Source: Lachnospiraceae bacterium 10-1 (lineage in GTDB: Bacteria > Bacillota > Clostridia > Lachnospirales > Lachnospiraceae). From it: DNA of 64,000 nt. Under the pieces are notes generated by a model. The model was given only the letters and a program-made list of their open reading frames with translations, was not told where the DNA came from and ran no database searches. Shown piece after piece: positions 56,730 to 64,000 of the stretch. Position 1 is the first letter of the stretch; the number at the start of each line of letters is the position of its first letter. The stretch lies in contig KE159821.1 of the NCBI GenBank assembly GCA_000403495.2, positions 145,588-209,587 of the forward strand, written 5' to 3'. A program made the translations under genes and the position numbers.

Positions 56730-58853
56730 TTACGCGCATTCCACATACCGGATGAATGCCCTTCCGTGCCCCTCGTTCACCCCCGCCTCGGTCTCCGCAA
56801 GGTAATATTTCCCATTATGCGTGAATGGTGCCACACCGCCCACATAGCCGGAACCGCCTGCGCCTGACTCACCCCGCAGGCCATAGTTCCCGCCGAACCA
56901 CCCGCCTCCACCGCCGGATTCCGCAGTATTGCTATAGGAATAGGTCGGGGCATAACCAAAGTTTGTGGAAGGGCTGCTCCCTGTGGAGATCTGCCGCCCT
57001 CCCAATGCGCCTCCTGAGCCGTCACCGCCGCGTTCCCCGCCCCCATGCCCGCCTTTGTGGATGGCGCCGTTATCTATCCCTCCACCGCCGCCTCCGCCAG
57101 CCACAATCAGGACACACTCCCTGTTGGTATAATTCAGTCCACTGCTGTTGCCATACCCCAATGCCCCGGACCTTGTCGCCACATGGGTCGAGCCTCCCCC
57201 GCCTGCCCCGTACTGCTTACCGCTTGCATAGCTGCTTCCACCCCCGCCGCCGTTTGTCCCCGGAGATGTCCCGTTTGCAGCCCCGCCATTATAGATATAA
57301 AGCACTTCGTCCTTTTTCATCTTTTTATAGCCTTTGGAATGGCCGCCAAGACCGCCTTCCGCCACAAGGGAATCCACTTTTGCATCACCTCCGGAGCCGC
57401 CCCATACCTCAAACTCATAGATGCCGTCCTGCGGTATGGTGAACTGCACATAGCTGCCTGTATAGACAAAGTCATACTCCGTGGTCACCCACATGGCATA
57501 GAGCGTGGCCCCGGCAGGGAACACGCCTTTCTCTCCCGGCTTATAGGACGGTGTGGAAAGGGAGTCTATGCTCCATCCGCAGAAGGACATATTCTTTCTC
57601 GTGTAGGGGCTTGCCGGGACCGTGGTAGGTTCGCTCTGGGAATTCCCATTGTTGTAATAGCAGAATGCAGTGAAATTTTCCTTTGCCCCGCTCTCTGACA
57701 AAGTTCCGCCATTGGGCATCAGCCCTATGGTCATCTGCTTTTTAAACACTGCGTAGAGTGTGACGGGTTCCTCACTGCTGATGAGATATTCCGAAAGCAT
57801 TTTTTTCTCTGCGGAATCATCCTGCCGCCACCCCACAAAGGTATAGCCCTCCAGAGCGGCGGGCGGTGCGGCGGCAATGGCATCCTCCCTGTCCGGCACA
57901 GTCCTTTCCAATGCATACCCCGTGTCGATCTGATACGTCACCTTAACGCCAGCCGCATACACCCTGTCCTCTCCCACAAAGATGCGCGTCACCCTTTTTG
58001 TGGCTTCATCCTCATAACAGAGGTAAATAGTGGTGGCGCTGTAGCTTTCCATTGCCCGGTACTCGTCAAGGCTCACCAGTTTCATCACAAGGCCGGTGCT
58101 GCTCATCATCTCCGTCACTCTTTCATCCAAAGTCTGCATGGATTCTTCCAAAATTTCCGTTGTGGAAATAACACCGTCCAGCTCCCCGATGATATTTCTC
58201 GCAGTAAATATCGCAGTTCCATCTAAAACCCTGTCTCCCACTTTGGTAATTCTCGAATACCCGGAAGGCTCCGATGCGGCTGTGGTTCCTGCCTGTGTGC
58301 ATACAAAAGTCGCCCACCCCGGAGCGCCCACCGCGGTCACCGCATCCCCTACGGCATAGGAAGTGGCGCGGGTGAGGGTCTCCCCTCCGCCTCCTCCACC
58401 GCCGCTCCCGGCTTTCAGCGTGGGGAACACCTTTGTCAGCCCGTCCAATCCTGCGGAAGATACGGTGAAGATGGCAAGTTCCAGGTCATAGGAGGAATTG
58501 TTGTAATTGATATTTACATCCGCATCCAGCGGCGGAAGCTCCGCTGCCGCCTGCGCCAGTATCTTGATGGGCTCATCCGCATTTGACAGGTCAAGGTGGA
58601 TATACACCCGTCCCTGTAGTGTCTCCCCCACATCCGCAAGGCGCACGTCAATCTCCGTTTCATACACCTCAAAGAACCGGCCACGAATCATGCCGAATCC
58701 CTGCGAGATGTGCAGCACATTCCCTCTGGCATACGTCACTTCACATCCTTTGAAGATACCGCTGCCGGGGATCGCCGTCTCGTAGATGATGGCGTCATCC
58801 TGCGGTGTGACATTGCCGCCCTTATAGGTTTTCAGTGTGATATTATCAGCCAT
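56730..58853 (-). CDS. Phage tail fibre/baseplate protein with InlB-type repeats and glycine-rich C-terminus
   Basis: 707 residues. N-terminal 150 residues (MADNITLKTYKGGNVTPQDDA) look like a structural baseplate attachment domain. Two Listeria-Bacteroides (InlB) type beta repeats follow (GYTFVGWRQDD and MSFCGWSID). The last about 240 residues are glycine-rich: YVQFTIPQDGIYEFEVWGGSGG and later IVAGGGGGGGID and GGGGGWFGGNYGLRG, as in large adhesins and receptor-type glycine-rich domains. It is probably the receptor-binding protein. It overlaps the Tal-like gene by 8 bases. Confidence 0.8.
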   Translation of the reverse strand: MADNITLKTYKGGNVTPQDDAIIYETAIPGSGIFKGCEVTYARGNVLHISQGFGMIRGRFFEVYETEIDVRLADVGETLQGRVYIHLDLSNADEPIKILAQAAAELPPLDADVNINYNNSSYDLELAIFTVSSAGLDGLTKVFPTLKAGSGGGGGGGETLTRATSYAVGDAVTAVGAPGWATFVCTQAGTTAASEPSGYSRITKVGDRVLDGTAIFTARNIIGELDGVISTTEILEESMQTLDERVTEMMSSTGLVMKLVSLDEYRAMESYSATTIYLCYEDEATKRVTRIFVGEDRVYAAGVKVTYQIDTGYALERTVPDREDAIAAAPPAALEGYTFVGWRQDDSAEKKMLSEYLISSEEPVTLYAVFKKQMTIGLMPNGGTLSESGAKENFTAFCYYNNGNSQSEPTTVPASPYTRKNMSFCGWSIDSLSTPSYKPGEKGVFPAGATLYAMWVTTEYDFVYTGSYVQFTIPQDGIYEFEVWGGSGGDAKVDSLVAEGGLGGHSKGYKKMKKDEVLYIYNGGAANGTSPGTNGGGGGSSYASGKQYGAGGGGSTHVATRSGALGYGNSSGLNYTNRECVLIVAGGGGGGGIDNGAIHKGGHGGGERGGDGSGGALGGRQISTGSSPSTNFGYAPTYSYSNTAESGGGGGWFGGNYGLRGESGAGGSGYVGGVAPFTHNGKYYLAETEAGVNEGHGRAFIRYVECA

Positions 58854-59925
58854 TCTCCTGCCTCCTTAAAATCTTAGTCAAGTCCAGCCGCACCGTGCCG
58901 AACACCAGCTTTGTGTTCCTGCCCCTTTCCCTCCCGGTGAGGATGCTGCGGTAACTCTCCCCATCCGAGATGATGTCCGCCACCTGCCCGAACTCCAATT
59001 CCTCCGGCTTTACCAGCGCATCACCGTTCATCATGGTCAGTTCGATTAAATTTGAATAGGATAAATTTGCGAACTTGTTATGGGCGGCGCTGATCGCGGC
59101 GCTCTCAAAGCTGCTCCCCTCCTCATGGGAAACGGACTGCATCTCACACACCACCGGGGTAATGCGGTCACGGTCCTTCGTGTCATATCCCAAATCCGGG
59201 TGAAGATAATACACCCTTTTTGTTTCATAATCAGAACTATCATAGATCACCAGTTTATTCACATCGGCGCTGACCTGTTTTATCGTGACGCTCTTTTTGA
59301 TGATGTTAGGAAGGTCGCTTTCAATCGTAATCACCCCGGCTGCCGCTTTCCCCACGGTGATCTGCACTTCCCGGTTCTGGATATCCAGCTTTGTCTTTAC
59401 AAGGATGCTGTATTTTTCCATTGCCGGGATAATCACGGAATCTATGAGGTTTACGATGTTGTAATGCCCGCCCTTGTCGGAGGGCGTGATGTGCAGGCTC
59501 CAGTCCTTTGTGGCTGTTGCTGCGCTGACCAAAAGCCCTTTGATATTCTGCATCCCATCCTCATTTGTGATAAACATTTCTTTTATCCTGTCACAGATAA
59601 ACTGCTCCATGCTGCCCTGCCCCTGCAAATCCACATCAAACAGCACATCCGTATTCAGCAGCTCCATCAATGGCTTGTAGGAAATGGTCTGTAGCTTTTT
59701 GGATTTATCCATGCCATACCCGATCTCTGTCACGATCCCGGCATACTCTTCATCCCCTCTGCTGATGCGGATGTAATCCTGCTTTTTCACACCGGGCAGG
59801 GCAAGCACCGTCACGGTATTGCCGTCCGATGATAAATAGTCCTCTTTGTAGGTAATTTCATTCACATTGGTATTTCCCACCATTTCAAAATCCTGTGTGA
59901 ATATCTCCACGTTATACGGTCTCAT
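58846..59925 (-). CDS. Tail-associated/baseplate hub protein (Tal or Gp37-like)
   Basis: 359 residues in the Tal position after Dit. The N-terminal part (DYLSSDGNTVTVLALPGV, IRISRGDEEYAGIVTEI) has the hub-like beta fold of siphovirus Tal/ReqiPepy6 gp37-like proteins; YNIVNLIDSVIIPAMEKY and a C-terminal FGQVADIISDGESY follow. No peptidase motif is visible, so it is the short, structural form. Confidence 0.7.
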   Translation of the reverse strand: MRPYNVEIFTQDFEMVGNTNVNEITYKEDYLSSDGNTVTVLALPGVKKQDYIRISRGDEEYAGIVTEIGYGMDKSKKLQTISYKPLMELLNTDVLFDVDLQGQGSMEQFICDRIKEMFITNEDGMQNIKGLLVSAATATKDWSLHITPSDKGGHYNIVNLIDSVIIPAMEKYSILVKTKLDIQNREVQITVGKAAAGVITIESDLPNIIKKSVTIKQVSADVNKLVIYDSSDYETKRVYYLHPDLGYDTKDRDRITPVVCEMQSVSHEEGSSFESAAISAAHNKFANLSYSNLIELTMMNGDALVKPEELEFGQVADIISDGESYRSILTGRERGRNTKLVFGTVRLDLTKILRRQENG

Positions 59926-60748
59926 AGCTGATCCTCCCCTCTACCATCACATTCAGAATGTTCAGCCCCTCATGCACCACGGAAATGCGGTTGCTGCCGT
60001 ACTGCAGGTGGAAGAACCGCTCCGTGGTGAAATCGCACATCTGGTAACGGTCAGCCACCACCTCGTCACTGACGCCCCGCTCCGTAATGCTGTAGGGAAT
60101 CTGCGTGGTGTCGATGACCAGCTTATGCCCATCCGGGATATTCCCCTCGTACCTTCCCGTTTCATACAAAACATTATTCACATAGTGCTTCCATACGGGA
60201 TTCGTGCAGGGGCCATATACCGTCACTTTACACGGGCTGTCCCCGTGGCTGTCGCTGTCGATCATCAGCGTGTTCTGCGTCACGTCCGCATAGGCATAGG
60301 TGTATTCGTATGGATAAATCTTCCCGCCAATGGCGATTGTGCCGCTGTAGCCGGAAACATTCTTATAAAACAGCCCTGTTGCGGTGAAAGCCACCTCGCA
60401 GTCCAGCCCTGCGCCGCCAGCGATCAGCTCGCTCTTTGCAATCTCCGTCATCCGCACCGGAACACGGAAAGCCTCCTCCATCTCATACACAAGGGTCAGC
60501 GGCACCGCCCGGACGAATCTTGAAAATGCCCGGTAGTTCTGGTATGCGTTTATCCCTCCAAAAAAGATGCGCCCGGTCATCACACCCTGTGAGAATAATT
60601 CCTCCAGGGGGATGAAGTCCGTGCCGATCTGTTCATACTGCGTCCCGTCCTTATAGCCGAAGCCGCCAATGGAATGGAAAAAGGAAGTCCGGGCGTTCAA
60701 ATCCCATGACACCCCTTCCCCGTTTATAAGCCTGAATTTCCTGATCAT
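59912..60748 (-). CDS. Distal tail protein (Dit)
   Basis: 278 residues, overlapping the tape measure stop by 4 bases and the next gene by 14. MIRKFRLINGEGVSWDLN, FIPLEELFSQGVMTGRIFFGG and the C-terminal RFFHLQYGSNRISVVHEG fit the Sipho_tail/Dit family. It is only distantly related to the prophage 1 Dit at 1067-1843. Confidence 0.8.
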   Translation of the reverse strand: MIRKFRLINGEGVSWDLNARTSFFHSIGGFGYKDGTQYEQIGTDFIPLEELFSQGVMTGRIFFGGINAYQNYRAFSRFVRAVPLTLVYEMEEAFRVPVRMTEIAKSELIAGGAGLDCEVAFTATGLFYKNVSGYSGTIAIGGKIYPYEYTYAYADVTQNTLMIDSDSHGDSPCKVTVYGPCTNPVWKHYVNNVLYETGRYEGNIPDGHKLVIDTTQIPYSITERGVSDEVVADRYQMCDFTTERFFHLQYGSNRISVVHEGLNILNVMVEGRISYETV

Positions 60749-63696
60749 GAATACGCCTTTCCCAGCTCCCGGTTCAGCCCGTCGGACAGTTCCCCGACCA
60801 GCACCCCGGAATCCAATACCACCTGGCTGTTTGCCAATCGCGGCAGATATTTTGTGACTACTTCATACATGGCATCCAGCCTTGCCGCCAGTGAGGAACT
60901 GCCGCCGGAACCTCCTGCCGCCTGCGCACCCGCCGTCATGGAATCCGTGGCAGGGATGAGTGTACTTGCCAGTTCCTTCATGGGACCGGTCAGCTTGCCG
61001 AGGTTGCCTTTGATTCCTTTGCCGAGTAAATCGATCATATCCGGCATAAAGGTGTGGAAGTTGGAAAGCGGCCCCTCATCCGGCTCGGAGAAATGCAGGA
61101 AGGACGCAATCGTTCCCGCCACATCCTTCACGCTGTCCACAAGTCCGCTGATCTTTGATTTGATACCGTCTATCAGACCGCCGATGATATCCTTGCCCCA
61201 CTGCAATGCCTGTGAGGGCAGGCCCTTGATGAAGTTGATCGCCGCCTCGAATCCGCTCTTTACCGCCCCGGCAATGCCACTCATTGCGTTTTTGATGCCG
61301 GAAAGCAGGCTGTTGAACACATTTACCACCGCGTCTTTCAGGCCGCCCACGATACTGGTGACCGTGGATTTAATGGCATTCCAGACGGAAGTAATGACCT
61401 CTTTTATCGCACCTACCACGGAGCTTACTGCGGACTTGATGGCTTCCCATGCTGCGGTGATGGCAGATTTAATCGCCTCCATAATGGAAATGACCGCTGA
61501 CTTGATGGCCTCCCATGCCGCCACAGCCACATTTTTTATCGCCTCGATTGCAGAGGAAACCGCACTCTTTATGGCTTCCCATGCGGCAATGACCGCAGAA
61601 CGTATCGCCTCCATTGCCGTGGTGATGGCGCTCTTTATCGTCTCCCATGCGGAGGACAGGAAAGAGCCGATGGCATTTGTCACGGTTTCAATCACGGATT
61701 TAATCGCATTCCAAACCGTGGAGACCACCGTCTGTATCACATTCAGCACGGTTGTGATAATCAGCTTATAGAACTCGAACCGCGCCACGATCAGCGTCTT
61801 TATCACATCCAGCACAGTCTGGAAAATATTCTTGATGCCCTCCCACAGCCCGCTGAAAAAGTCTTTCAATCCGTTCCAGATGGCCTGCGCCGCCCCGGTG
61901 ATGGCATTCCAGATGTTGGAGAAAAAGTCTTTCAGGCCATTCCATACCGCAACAGCCGCTTCTTTGATCACGTTCCATAAGTTGATCCAGAACTCCCGGA
62001 AGCCCTCGCAGTTATTCCACAGCGCCACGAAAATGGCAATCAGAGCCGCGATTGCCGCAATGACCAGCGTCACCGGGTTCGCCGCAAGGATGCCCCATAA
62101 GGCACTAAGCCCTCCGCCGATACTGGAAATGCCGCCGATCAGCGTGGGGATGAAGGTCATGATGCTGCCCACCGCAGAGACCACTTTCCCGATAATGATT
62201 AATACAGGGCCGATTGCCGCCGCAAGGAGCCCTATGGTAACAATGGTGTTCTTGGTGCCCTCATCCATGCCGTTCAGCTTGTCAACGAATCCCTGCACCC
62301 ATGTGACGATCTGGCGGATGGCGGGCATGAGGATTTCACCGAAAGAAATGGCAAGTTCCTCCAACTGGCTTTTCAGGATGGTAAGCTGCCCGGCAAGGTT
62401 ATCCTGCATGGTCGCCGCCATCTCCGCAGACTTCCCGTCACAGTTAGCAATGGCGCTGCTCACCTTCTCAATGTCCGCAGGGGCAGCGTTCATCAATGCG
62501 AGGAATCCAGACATGGCATTCTTTCCCACCAGAGCCTCTGCCGCCGCTGCCTTTTCGGACTCCGACAAGCCGCCGAATGCCGTCCGGCAGTCTGCGAGGA
62601 TGGCGCTCAAATCCCTCATGCTCCCATCCGCATTGGTGGTGGCGATTGTGACCTCGCCAATGCTCGAACCGCAGATTTTCACTTCCCCGGAAAGGTTGCT
62701 CATGATGGTTCTAAGGGCGGTACCGGCCTGCGTGGACTTGATGCCCGCATTGCCCATCAGCCCGATTGCCTCTGCGGTATCTTCCGCAGAAAATCCCAAA
62801 GCCCCGGCAATGGGCGCACAGTATTTGAAGGTCTCTCCCATCATGGAGACGTTGGTGTTCGCATTGGAACTGGCCGCCGCAAGGATATCCGCAAAATGCC
62901 CGGAATCAGCCGCGGTAAGACCAAAGGCGGTCAGGGCATCCGTGACGATATCGGATGTGCTTGCCAGATCCTCCCCGGAGGCGGCGGCAAGGTTCATGAT
63001 GCCCTCAATGCCGGAGAGCATATCCGAAGTCTTCCAGCCCGCCATTGCCATGTAGTTCATGGCCTCTGCCGCTTCGGAAGCGGAGAACTTGGTCTTGCTC
63101 CCCATCTCCCTTGCCTTATCCCGGAGGGCATCAAGGTCTTTCCCCGTTGCCCCGGACACCGCCCCGACCTGGCTCATGGCGGAATCAAAATCTGCCGCCG
63201 TCTTGACCGCCACCGTGCCAAGCCCCACGATGGGCGTGGTCACGGTCTTGGTAAGGGTAGTCCCCACCCCGGAAATCTTATCCCCAAGGTTCTTCAAATC
63301 CTCGCCTACGGCGGCAATCTTCTGCACCGCCACCGCGGACTGGTTCGCCTGTTCTTCAAGGCTTTTCAGCTTTTCCTCTGTCTCGATGATCTCCCGCTGC
63401 AAACCATCGTACTGCTCCTGTGTGATCTCACCCTTTGCCAGCGCCTCGTTTGCCTGCTCCGCAGCGGCTTTCAGGGTTTCCAGTTTTTCCTTCGTCTCCC
63501 GCACCGCATCCGCAAGGAGCCGATGCTTCTGTGCCAGCAGTTCCGTGTTACCGGGGTCCAGTTTCAGGAGGTTATTTACATCCCGTAACTGTGACTGCGT
63601 GGTGCGGATATCTGTATTGACAGATTTTAAGGCGGTGGTGAGTTTCGTGGTATCGCCGCCGATTTCCACCGTGATGCCCTGTATCCTTGATGCCAC
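60745..63696 (-). CDS. Phage tail tape measure protein
   Basis: About 983 residues from a GTG at 63694-63696 (VASRIQGITVEIGGDTTKL), with AAGGTGAGGGG upstream; the longer upstream frame adds a spurious hydrophobic leader. The conserved PhageMin_Tail core is followed by two hydrophobic blocks and repeats of the form AAWEAIKSAVSSAIEAIKN. The first 200 residues closely match the prophage 1 protein at 1859-4696, while the repeat region differs, so the tails are of different length. Confidence 0.92.
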   Translation of the reverse strand: MASRIQGITVEIGGDTTKLTTALKSVNTDIRTTQSQLRDVNNLLKLDPGNTELLAQKHRLLADAVRETKEKLETLKAAAEQANEALAKGEITQEQYDGLQREIIETEEKLKSLEEQANQSAVAVQKIAAVGEDLKNLGDKISGVGTTLTKTVTTPIVGLGTVAVKTAADFDSAMSQVGAVSGATGKDLDALRDKAREMGSKTKFSASEAAEAMNYMAMAGWKTSDMLSGIEGIMNLAAASGEDLASTSDIVTDALTAFGLTAADSGHFADILAAASSNANTNVSMMGETFKYCAPIAGALGFSAEDTAEAIGLMGNAGIKSTQAGTALRTIMSNLSGEVKICGSSIGEVTIATTNADGSMRDLSAILADCRTAFGGLSESEKAAAAEALVGKNAMSGFLALMNAAPADIEKVSSAIANCDGKSAEMAATMQDNLAGQLTILKSQLEELAISFGEILMPAIRQIVTWVQGFVDKLNGMDEGTKNTIVTIGLLAAAIGPVLIIIGKVVSAVGSIMTFIPTLIGGISSIGGGLSALWGILAANPVTLVIAAIAALIAIFVALWNNCEGFREFWINLWNVIKEAAVAVWNGLKDFFSNIWNAITGAAQAIWNGLKDFFSGLWEGIKNIFQTVLDVIKTLIVARFEFYKLIITTVLNVIQTVVSTVWNAIKSVIETVTNAIGSFLSSAWETIKSAITTAMEAIRSAVIAAWEAIKSAVSSAIEAIKNVAVAAWEAIKSAVISIMEAIKSAITAAWEAIKSAVSSVVGAIKEVITSVWNAIKSTVTSIVGGLKDAVVNVFNSLLSGIKNAMSGIAGAVKSGFEAAINFIKGLPSQALQWGKDIIGGLIDGIKSKISGLVDSVKDVAGTIASFLHFSEPDEGPLSNFHTFMPDMIDLLGKGIKGNLGKLTGPMKELASTLIPATDSMTAGAQAAGGSGGSSSLAARLDAMYEVVTKYLPRLANSQVVLDSGVLVGELSDGLNRELGKAYS

Positions 63697-63849
63697 TCCC
63701 CTCACCTTCCTTCCCCAAAGCACAAAAAAAAGAAGCCCGGAAGCTCCCTGAAAAAATGCAAAAAAATAGACACCTGCTGTCATGGCAAGTGCCTATGTAA
63801 AAAATCTATTCTATTTTTCTGCTGTTGTATCAGCCCTGCAAATGAGAAG

Positions 63850-64000
63850 TTATCTTTTTCTATCGCTTAAAATTTTTTCATTGAATCTATCAAGAAATTC
63901 TTTGGAATTGACCCATGTAAGACTCCCATCCTCATTTGTGAAATCATAACCAGACAATTCATATAATGCAGTTGCACAAATATATTCATACATTCCCGCA
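63850..64000 (-). CDS. Partial gene of unknown function (5' part outside window)
   Basis: A frame open to the right edge ends with TAA at 63850-63852; 49 codons are visible, ending DRFNEKILSDRKR. The composition is AT-rich compared with the tail genes and no tail-chaperone motif is seen, although this is where a tail chaperone would be expected. The gap 63697-63849 contains no other gene. Confidence 0.5.
   Translation of the reverse strand, partial: AGMYEYICATALYELSGYDFTNEDGSLTWVNSKEFLDRFNEKILSDRKR

Larger units (their letters stand above)
52771..64000 (-). mobile_element. Prophage 2, lysis/tail end only (right part outside window)
   Basis: Minus-strand late genes: tape measure, Dit, Tal-like, fibre, holin, small protein, endolysin, then a large serine recombinase at the left end. 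An integrase directly after the lysis genes is the usual plan for phages with serine integrases, so the left attachment site should lie close to 52.7 kb. The orientation is the same as that of prophage 1, but proteins are only distantly similar, so this is a different phage. Confidence 0.85.

Noticed and set aside
61832..63055. 407-codon plus-strand open frame
   Set aside because: Antisense of the tape measure gene, produced by its repetitive GC-rich codons; low-complexity Ala/Pro/Met-rich product without ribosome site.
1..64000. CRISPR arrays, tRNA and rRNA genes
   Set aside because: No regularly spaced 25-40-base repeats, no cloverleaf and no rRNA-like conserved stretch was seen on reading either strand.

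Overview
The window looks like part of a Lachnospiraceae (Clostridia) chromosome. The evidence is the phage head, tail and replication families, the AgrC-like/LytTR and FtsX-transporter regulatory systems, a DUF6033-like protein, and strong GGAGG ribosome sites throughout. Phage-derived parts are GC-rich and almost entirely on the minus strand. The stretch from about 35.5 to 52.7 kb is compositionally more mixed and partly AT-rich. No tRNA, rRNA or CRISPR array was seen.

1 to about 35.5 kb is a siphovirus-type prophage (prophage 1) transcribed right to left; its lysis and integration end lies beyond position 1. From right to left in expression order it holds: two Com-like zinc ribbons and a sigma-region-4-like regulator; a recombination and replication block (two nuclease-associated proteins, DUF2815, DNA polymerase A, primase-helicase, PD-(D/E)XK and VRR-NUC nucleases, and an SNF2 helicase broken by a frameshift at its Walker A motif); a late regulator; HNH and small terminase. 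There follows an unusual 7.5 kb accessory block inserted between small and large terminase. That block carries a ParB-adenine/cytosine methylase, a C5 methyltransferase with a very long recognition region, a DUF4314 protein, an amidoligase and a gamma-glutamylcyclotransferase-like enzyme. Large terminase, portal, ClpP-like protease, HK97 capsid, connectors, tail tube, a frameshifting tail chaperone, tape measure, Dit and a LamG baseplate protein complete the phage. An IS110-family element has landed between large terminase and portal.

35.5 to 52.7 kb is chromosomal or degraded accessory DNA. It contains an AgrC-like kinase/LytTR regulator operon that continues into a set of small uncharacterised proteins with similar N-termini, one further member of which is broken by two frameshifts. 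Next is an exporter operon (lipoprotein, two FtsX permeases, ATPase, membrane-anchored C39 peptidase) divergent from an OmpR-type two-component system, an HxlR/YbhB pair, an intergenic region dense in iteron-like repeats, and a DUF3800 gene behind a structured, terminator-ending RNA leader.

52.7 to 64 kb is the late end of a second prophage in the same orientation: a large serine recombinase, an amidase/glucosaminidase endolysin, a small basic protein, holin, a glycine-rich fibre, a Tal-like protein, Dit and tape measure. The gene upstream of the tape measure is cut by the window edge. A spacing-conserved promoter-like leader element recurs five times in the two phages, and a multi-hairpin three-way-junction RNA precedes the cyclotransferase gene; these link the accessory block to the wider mobile gene pool.
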